From contig JAASTO010000067.1 of assembly GCA_021767245.1 (NCBI GenBank), positions 1 through 12,023 of the forward strand: DNA of 12,023 bases, written 5' to 3'. This stretch comes from Balneolaceae bacterium. Lineage in GTDB: Bacteria; Bacteroidota; Rhodothermia; Balneolales; Balneolaceae. Shown here piece after piece: positions 7,171-12,023 of the stretch (the stretch's first letter is position 1; every line of letters starts with the position of its first letter). The position numbers and the translations under genes are program-made. The notes under the pieces are model-generated. The model had not been told where the DNA came from and searched no databases. It was given only the letters and a program-made list of their open reading frames with translations.

Positions 7171-7252
7171 TACGGCCAGGCAGAATTATGCTGGCTACTC
7201 TTAAAAATTATCAGTGGGAAGCTATTCCGCTAACATGAAGAGTACGTTAAGT

Positions 7253-8254
7253 CTATAAAATCAGCATGGCGTCTCCAAATGAATAAAACCGATATTCTTT
7301 TTCAATAGCGTGCTGATACACTTTTTTCATTTCTTCAAACCCCATGAATGCCGATACCAGCATAAGCAACGTACTTTTTGGAAGATGAAAGTTGGTTACA
7401 AGCGCGTCTACGGCCTTGAAGTTGTAACCCGGAGTAATAAAAATATCCGTATCCATCGATCGCGGCCCGAAGTGACGCTGTTCATCAGAAGCGGTTTCCA
7501 ATACCCGAACACTGGTGGTACCCACAGCCGTGATGTGTTCTGCGTTGTTTAATGTCTTGCATTGCTCCTCTTCAAGCTGAAACCACTCGCTGTGCATCTT
7601 ATGCTCTGAAATGTCTTCTGTCTTTACCGGAGCGAAGGTTCCAAGCCCTACATGAAGCGTCACTTCTGTTTTGGAAATACCCTGATCATCGAGCTTTTTT
7701 AACAGTGTATCTGTAAAGTGAAGTCCGGCTGTCGGTGCCGCTTTACTGCCAGGGTCTTTGGCATATACGGTTTGGTATTCATCTGACAGGGATTCATCCT
7801 GCTCTATATAAGGAGGAAAGGGAGTATGCTTAAAGGGCTTAAGCCTTGGATCATCCAGATCGCAGGAAAGTTCAATGGTTCTCAACCCATCGTCAGCAAC
7901 ATGGGTTACCGTTGCTGTAACGCCCTCAGCCAGCTTTACCGTTTTGCCTGCTTTGAATTTTTTACCGGGCCTCACCATTGCCTCTACCTGTTTGTTATTG
8001 CGGGCAGAGGTCACAAAAATTTCTTTTTTTCCCTCATCAAAAAGCAGGCGGCACTTTTCCACCTTACTATTATTCACTACCAAATTGGTATGTTCAGGCA
8101 GGTGATTACCAATATTATAAAAATGATCGTCTGTGATCATTCCGGTTTCCCGGTCATACACCAATAATCGGGCATGGTCTCTTGGGTTGGCGGGAGATTG
8201 AGCGATCAGTTTTTCGGGGAGGTCGAAGTCAAAATCAGAAAGGGTATATCTCAT
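7253..8254 (-). CDS. queA: tRNA preQ1(34) S-adenosylmethionine ribosyltransferase-isomerase
   Basis: Transfers and isomerises the ribose of S-adenosylmethionine onto preQ1 at the wobble base of tRNA, giving epoxyqueuosine. The 333 residues (usual about 340-350) carry the family motifs in order: LSDFDFDLPEKLIAQSPANPRD (5-26, in outline), AAPTAGLHFT (172-181), HVGLGTFAPV (201-210), EHKMHSEWF (218-225), VGTTSVRVLE (244-253), TNFHLPKSTLLMLVSAF (287-303) and YRFYSFGDAMLI (321-332). Two departures are visible. The common N-terminal signature NDTRVxPARL reads NNSKVEKCRL (61-70), and GSxAAPTAG has Lys where Val is usual. The gene starts 15 bp after the lipoprotein gene and is probably the last of the xseB-dxs transcript. 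The family is clear; an ordinary function is likely but not certain. Confidence 0.93.
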   Translation of the reverse strand: MRYTLSDFDFDLPEKLIAQSPANPRDHARLLVYDRETGMITDDHFYNIGNHLPEHTNLVVNNSKVEKCRLLFDEGKKEIFVTSARNNKQVEAMVRPGKKFKAGKTVKLAEGVTATVTHVADDGLRTIELSCDLDDPRLKPFKHTPFPPYIEQDESLSDEYQTVYAKDPGSKAAPTAGLHFTDTLLKKLDDQGISKTEVTLHVGLGTFAPVKTEDISEHKMHSEWFQLEEEQCKTLNNAEHITAVGTTSVRVLETASDEQRHFGPRSMDTDIFITPGYNFKAVDALVTNFHLPKSTLLMLVSAFMGFEEMKKVYQHAIEKEYRFYSFGDAMLIL

Positions 8255-8269
8255 GTAATCGTAAAACGT

Positions 8270-8929
8270 TTAGGGGAGCGATATCTCAAAGAAGTTATCC
8301 TGATTAGGCGGCACTCTCACTTTTCTGGTTTTCACAAGTACGCTATCCACTACAATATTGAATTCGAGGCTGTCAGATACCACAAATTCGCTATCGTCTG
8401 ATGTGAGGAAATCCAATCCAAATGCCAGCATATTTGGGTTAATGAAAAACTCACCATCCGCATTGGTAGTGGTCATCGGTTCCGACTGATTTAACAGGGA
8501 ATCGGATTTACTGGCAAACAACAATTGATAGGGACTGTCACCGCCCGGCGTTACGATCTCAAATACGTAAATACCATTACTAAGCAGCTCGGCAGGGATG
8601 GTCACTGTATGTTCACCGGTATCCAGCTCAGCTGTGTAAAAATTAGACAGTAATGAGTCTGACTGATACCGATACAGGTTGCCATTAAATTCGCCCGAAG
8701 ACGTGGAATTAAAGCTAAACTCATACCCCTCATCAACGTTTTGAGGCGTAAAAACGTCATCAGGGGTATAGAAATTTTTAATGTGGATCTCTGCTCCCTG
8801 AACCGGTCCGTTTTCATCCATCACCACGCCCTGCACGGGCCGATATATATCCGGTTGTGAATCACTCAGACATCCTGTTAGAATAAATGCCGTAACTAAA
8901 AGTGTTAAACCTAAATTTCTGATCCTCAA
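8270..8929 (-). CDS. Putative lipoprotein with carboxypeptidase-regulatory-like N-terminal domain, function unknown
   Basis: I do not recognise this 219-residue protein. It starts with TTG at 8929, overlapping the dxs TGA as TTGA, which indicates coupled translation. The start is supported by the signal peptide it yields: two Arg, a hydrophobic stretch and lipobox LTGC with Cys20. The next residues are Leu-Ser-Asp. Residues about 30-51 (PVQGVVMDENGPVQGAEIHI) resemble the opening strand pattern of a carboxypeptidase regulatory-like beta-sandwich. Later stretches, GEHTVTIPAELLSNGIYVFEI (outline of 105-125) and TTTNADGEFFINPN (153-166), look like beta-rich surface-protein repeats. There is no membrane helix after the signal and no catalytic motif. 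It lies between dxs and queA, 15 bp before queA. A role in the cell envelope is inference; its placement gives no clear function. Confidence 0.85.
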   Translation of the reverse strand: MRIRNLGLTLLVTAFILTGCLSDSQPDIYRPVQGVVMDENGPVQGAEIHIKNFYTPDDVFTPQNVDEGYEFSFNSTSSGEFNGNLYRYQSDSLLSNFYTAELDTGEHTVTIPAELLSNGIYVFEIVTPGGDSPYQLLFASKSDSLLNQSEPMTTTNADGEFFINPNMLAFGLDFLTSDDSEFVVSDSLEFNIVVDSVLVKTRKVRVPPNQDNFFEISLP

Positions 8930-10854
8930 ACTTTGACCTCATTTTTATGATAGTAATTTCTGATCGTTTCGGTCAACCCCTGAACTCCTATTCCGATCTC
9001 ATCGTGAAGTTCTTCCTGGGTACCGTGTTCTATTATACGATCCGGAACGCCCATTATTTTAAGGGTTGGTCGGCCTGACTTTTCAGTTATATACTCAGCC
9101 ACCGCACTTCCGAACCCTCCCATTATTGCACCATCTTCCAGCGTGATGATATGATCGTAGCTCTCACAGATTTTGTCTAACAATTCTGTGTCCAGTGGTT
9201 TGGCAAATCGCATATCATAGTGCCCGATCCGGATTCCTTCCTGTTCAAGCTTTTTGGAAGCCTGGGTCACATATTTACCGATAGGACCAAAACTGAGCAC
9301 CGCAATTTCGTCACCCTGTGTCAGCTCTATGCCTTTTCCAAGCGCCATTTCATTAAATCCTTCGACCTGCATACCCGTTGCACGCCCTCTTGGATATCGT
9401 ATAGCCCAGGATCCTTCTGTGAAATTCGAAGCGGTATACATCATATCTCTGAGATCCTGTTCGTTGAGCGGTGATGATATCACCATATTCGGGATCGCGC
9501 GCATAAAGGCCACGTCGTATAATCCATGATGCGTCGGACCATCGGCTCCCACCAACCCGGCCCGGTCAATGCAAAACACGACGGGTAATTTCTGAATGGC
9601 AACATCGTGGACCAGCTGATCATAGCCACGTTGCAGGAATGAAGAGTAGATTGCGCAAAATGGTTTTTTGCCTTCTGCAGCTAATCCAGCTGCAAAGGTG
9701 ACCGCATGCTGCTCGGCAATACCTACATCAAATGCGCGCTCCGGAAATGCCTTCATCATGGGCAACAAACTGGATCCACTGGGCATGGCCGGAGTCAAAC
9801 TCACGATCTGCTCATCTTGTTCAGCTAGCTCAACCAGGGCTTCACCAAATACATCCTGATACTTTGGCGCCGGCTTTATCTTTGAAGAAACAGGTTTGAC
9901 CAATGATTTTCCTGTGATCTTATCAAACGGACTGCTGGAGGCATGCCATTTGGTCTGCTCACGTTCTGCCGGGCCGAATCCTTTTCCCTTTACGGTTACT
10001 ACATGCAGAAGCTTGGGGCCTTTAACTTCTTTAAGGTCTTCAAGGATCGACCTCAATCCTTCCACATCATGCCCATCGGTCGGCCCATAATATTTGAAGC
10101 CAAGAGCCCGGAATAGTCCGCCCGGGGTGAGGGCAGCCGTGACGGCATTTTCGAGTTTTGAGGCAACCTTCCGCATTTTCTCGCCGGCCGATTTGAAATG
10201 ACCGAGCATGTCGTAGATCTCATCCCTCATCTTGTTAAAGGTCTTGCTGGTCGTGATATCTGCCAGATATTCCTTCAAAGCCCCCACATTGGGATCAATG
10301 GACATGTTGTTATCATTCAGGATCACCAGAATATCACTGTTCATGGCGCCGGCATTGTTCATGGCTTCAAATGCCAGGCCGGCAGTCATAGCGCCGTCAC
10401 CGATCACTGCCACTACTTTTTTATCGGACTGATCCAGATCTCGCGCCACAGCCATTCCCAAAGCGGCTGAAATGGAGGTACTGGAATGACCCACCCCAAA
10501 AGTATCATACTCACTTTCCGATCGTTTTGGGAAACCTGAGAGCCCACCGTATTGGCGGTTCGTATGAAACTGATCTCTGCGTCCGGTCAGGATCTTATGC
10601 CCATAAGCCTGATGCCCTACATCCCATACCAAAAGATCTTTGGGAGTATCGTACACATAATGCAATGCTGTGGTTAGCTCTACAACCCCAAGACTGGCTC
10701 CAAAATGTCCGCCATTCACTGAAACCTGATCGATGATATATTGCCGAAGTTCATCGCAGACATCCTGCAACTGTTCAGGATTTAATTTTTTTAGATCGGC
10801 AGGAGAATCAATGCTCGCAAGCAGTGTTCCCGGCTTCGGCTGTAAGCTCTCCAT
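8926..10854 (-). CDS. dxs: 1-deoxy-D-xylulose-5-phosphate synthase
   Basis: Condenses pyruvate with glyceraldehyde 3-phosphate, using thiamine diphosphate, as the entry step of the MEP pathway for isoprenoids such as quinone tails and carotenoids. At 642 residues it has normal length. Motifs seen: GGHFGASLGVVELT (48-61, with the catalytic-site His50), WDVGHQAYGHKILTGRRD (77-94), the thiamine diphosphate motif from GDG (152-154) to NDN (180-182), YYGPTDGHD (255-263), VGIAEQHAVTFAAGLA with the catalytic Glu381, YSSFLQRGYDQ (403-413) and DRAGLVGADGPTHHG (430-444). The C-terminal transketolase domain ends near LTETIRNYYHKNEVKV. No Shine-Dalgarno precedes the ATG. The gene is 19 bp after xseB and overlaps the next gene by 3 bp. 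Identity is secure. Confidence 0.98.
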   Translation of the reverse strand: MESLQPKPGTLLASIDSPADLKKLNPEQLQDVCDELRQYIIDQVSVNGGHFGASLGVVELTTALHYVYDTPKDLLVWDVGHQAYGHKILTGRRDQFHTNRQYGGLSGFPKRSESEYDTFGVGHSSTSISAALGMAVARDLDQSDKKVVAVIGDGAMTAGLAFEAMNNAGAMNSDILVILNDNNMSIDPNVGALKEYLADITTSKTFNKMRDEIYDMLGHFKSAGEKMRKVASKLENAVTAALTPGGLFRALGFKYYGPTDGHDVEGLRSILEDLKEVKGPKLLHVVTVKGKGFGPAEREQTKWHASSSPFDKITGKSLVKPVSSKIKPAPKYQDVFGEALVELAEQDEQIVSLTPAMPSGSSLLPMMKAFPERAFDVGIAEQHAVTFAAGLAAEGKKPFCAIYSSFLQRGYDQLVHDVAIQKLPVVFCIDRAGLVGADGPTHHGLYDVAFMRAIPNMVISSPLNEQDLRDMMYTASNFTEGSWAIRYPRGRATGMQVEGFNEMALGKGIELTQGDEIAVLSFGPIGKYVTQASKKLEQEGIRIGHYDMRFAKPLDTELLDKICESYDHIITLEDGAIMGGFGSAVAEYITEKSGRPTLKIMGVPDRIIEHGTQEELHDEIGIGVQGLTETIRNYYHKNEVKV

Positions 10855-10873
10855 AATGTCTCGTTTGAAATTA

Positions 10874-11074
10874 TTAGGTATCAGCTTCGTTAACTTGTTC
10901 GATTCGCAGTTCAGCTTGTTCCAATATCTCAGTGCAGAACCGAGACATCTTTACTCCCTCTTCATACAATTTAACGGAGTCCTCAAGTGTGATCTCCTCA
11001 TTTTCAAGCTCTTCAACTATGCTTTCCAGCTTCTTTAAAGCTTCTTCAAAGCTTGGTCGTTCCTGATCAGCCAT
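10874..11074 (-). CDS. xseB: Exodeoxyribonuclease VII small subunit
   Basis: Small subunit of exonuclease VII, which degrades single-stranded DNA and works with the large XseA subunit in the cytoplasm. The 66-residue product is of normal size for the family and shows its hallmark pattern: PSFEEALKKLESIVEELE (7-24), then the acidic turn NEEITLEDSVKLYEEG (25-40) and a second amphipathic helix (about 41-61). Both halves look coiled-coil-like, fitting the all-helical family fold. No xseA is found next to it: the gene upstream is an amidohydrolase, so xseA must lie elsewhere. It is the probable first gene of the xseB-dxs-lipoprotein-queA transcript and lacks a clear Shine-Dalgarno site. Identity is secure. 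Confidence 0.95.
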   Translation of the reverse strand: MADQERPSFEEALKKLESIVEELENEEITLEDSVKLYEEGVKMSRFCTEILEQAELRIEQVNEADT

Positions 11075-11082
11075 TAAGTTCT

Positions 11083-11187
11083 TTTGGTGCGTTTAGGTAA
11101 TTATTTCTTCTGCCCTAATAATACCGGTTATTTCCCAAAAAGACATGCATTAAAGCTTATATGCCTGCTTCAGAAAACGCACCCAAA
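11083..11187. repeat. Long-range inverted repeat around the xseB upstream region
   Basis: TTTGGTGCGTTT (11083-11094) is complementary to AAACGCACCCAAA (11175-11187) apart from one extra C, including nine contiguous perfect pairs. The arms bracket most of the spacer between the amidohydrolase and xseB. The spacer also contains an imperfect 18-bp palindrome, GCAT-AAGCTT-ATGC in outline, at 11147-11164. It could be a regulatory or RNA fold; chance is possible. Confidence 0.4.
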
Positions 11188-11201
11188 TTTTGATCTTTAA
11201 T

Positions 11202-12023
11202 TCACTCCGATATCTGAAATGGCAATCGGTTAAAGACCATGTGCCCGTTGCTCATAACGAGGATCACATCCTGTGTTGCCTTCATATCCTGTATCGGATT
11301 ACTGTTAAGAACCACCAGGTCTGCCTCATATCCGGGCGCTAATTGACCTGTTTCGTCCTGAATTCTAAGTAACTCAGCAGCCACCATTGTAGCACTTCGA
11401 ATAGCTTCATATGGGGTGAAACCCAGTTCTACAAAAAAGGTCAATTCATGACTTATCCGGGTAAGGCTATTTGGGCCATAACCGGTGTCAGCCCCAGTTA
11501 CGATCTTCACTCCTTTTTCGCGGGCACGTTGTACTGTATTACCCAGCTCCGGTAGCATATGGCGACCTCTGTTTCTTAAGATCGGATTATCATAATCACC
11601 ACCCGGCTGGGTCAGATCATACACCGTACTGTAAGTTGGTACAAAAAAGGTCCCTTTCTGCACCATCAGGTCAAGGGTCCTATCACTGAGATACGTACCG
11701 TGTTCTATACTTCTGGCACCGGCACTCACCGCTGCATAAGACCCTTCGTCACCGTGACCGTGAATCTGGATAGGCACATCATATTTAGCGGCTTCTTCTA
11801 CCACGATCCGGAGCTGATTTTCGGTATAGGTCTGTTTTCTTGGATCGGTATTGGGCAAGCCGGCTCTTTCCGTGCCCCGAGTTTTAATAAATTCCGCTCC
11901 CCGGTCCACATTGATCTGCACTAATTTCCGAAGGGCTTCTTCTGAGGTCACACCTCCTGAAAGCTCAGCGAGCCTTGGATCAGCTAATATGGATTCCCCC
12001 AGATCAGGCGTGATAAACACACC
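11202..12023 (-). CDS. Amidohydrolase superfamily protein (5' end off window)
   Basis: Metal-dependent hydrolase of the imidazolonepropionase/prolidase-like branch of the amidohydrolase superfamily; the substrate cannot be told. The open frame continues through the right edge: the first complete codons read Gly-Val-Phe-Ile-Thr-Pro, and the GTG at 12020 is internal, not a start. So the N-terminal part, with any signal peptide and the HxH metal motif, is missing. Numbering from that Val, visible active-site candidates are Lys46 in FIKTRGT (probable carboxylated Lys), His87 in IQIHGHGDEG, His107 in SIEHGTYLSD and Asp178 in VTGADTGYG. The C-terminus has the superfamily pattern ATMVAAELL, GQLAPGYEADLVVLNSNP and VMSNGHMVF, ending at Ser-Glu. 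It is 127 bp from xseB and may be a separate unit. The family is confident; the specific enzyme is unassigned. Confidence 0.92.
   Translation of the reverse strand, partial: GVFITPDLGESILADPRLAELSGGVTSEEALRKLVQINVDRGAEFIKTRGTERAGLPNTDPRKQTYTENQLRIVVEEAAKYDVPIQIHGHGDEGSYAAVSAGARSIEHGTYLSDRTLDLMVQKGTFFVPTYSTVYDLTQPGGDYDNPILRNRGRHMLPELGNTVQRAREKGVKIVTGADTGYGPNSLTRISHELTFFVELGFTPYEAIRSATMVAAELLRIQDETGQLAPGYEADLVVLNSNPIQDMKATQDVILVMSNGHMVFNRLPFQISE

Larger units (their letters stand above)
7005..7252 (-). other. Intergenic spacer upstream of the nqr operon
   Basis: This 248-bp AT-rich stretch lies between the queA stop and the nqrA start and is the largest non-coding gap in the window. It should contain the end of the queA transcript and the nqr promoter. 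I could not fix a convincing -35/-10 pair or a Bacteroidota-type TTTG/TAnnTTTG promoter by eye. It holds the two inverted repeats listed separately and a weak GCCAG/CTGGC pairing (7175-7179 with 7191-7195). No RNA gene or known riboswitch was recognised. Confidence 0.6.

Noticed and set aside
6901..7233. 110-codon plus-strand open frame across the nqrA start and the upstream spacer
   Set aside because: It overlaps the nqrA N-terminus in antisense, resembles no family I know, and its translation looks like random AT-rich sequence.
9470..9485. GGTGAT/ATCACC inverted repeat within dxs
   Set aside because: A 6-bp arm in a long coding region is expected by chance and nothing around it suggests a site.
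1..12023. Search for CRISPR arrays, tRNA or rRNA genes, insertion sequences, toxin-antitoxin or defence genes
   Set aside because: No spaced direct repeats, RNA gene signatures, transposase motifs or defence-type proteins were seen on either strand; almost all sequence is accounted for by core metabolic genes.

Overview
All recognisable genes lie on the minus strand, so the window is read from right (12023) to left (1). GC content looks moderate. Most genes have no obvious Shine-Dalgarno sequence: only nqrE, and more weakly nqrC, have a purine-rich site at a normal distance. Together with the protein style (lipoproteins with short signal peptides, long NqrF and NqrD variants) this suggests a member of the Bacteroidota/Balneolota/Rhodothermota group, probably marine or salt-adapted because it carries a Na+-pumping respiratory complex. 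The taxonomic guess is inference.

Region 1 (about 11202-12023) holds the 3' two thirds of an amidohydrolase-superfamily gene whose 5' end is off the right edge. A 127-bp spacer with inverted repeats follows (11075-11201).

Region 2 (7253-11074) is a tight housekeeping cluster: xseB (exonuclease VII small subunit), dxs (first enzyme of the MEP isoprenoid pathway), an unrecognised 219-aa lipoprotein whose TTG start overlaps the dxs stop as TTGA, and queA (queuosine tRNA modification). Gaps are 19, -3 and 15 bp, so one transcript is likely. A 248-bp spacer (7005-7252) separates it from the next operon and holds two inverted repeats. The nqr promoter presumably lies there, but no clear promoter could be picked.

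Region 3 (949-7004) is a complete nqrABCDEF operon for the Na+-translocating NADH:quinone oxidoreductase, in canonical order, with all the iron-sulfur ligands and flavin-attachment motifs checked present. A strong bidirectional hairpin terminator (900-930) follows nqrF. Beyond it is apbE (1-872, C-terminus cut by the left edge), which encodes the lipoprotein FMN transferase that attaches FMN covalently to NqrB and NqrC.

No new multi-gene system is evident; this is largely a core-genome region. The most notable details are a 24-bp perfect palindrome inside the conserved apbE coding sequence, the terminator between the nqr genes and their maturation gene, a QueA with an altered N-terminal signature, a Gly in place of Ala in the NqrC flavinylation motif, and the unknown lipoprotein translationally coupled to dxs.
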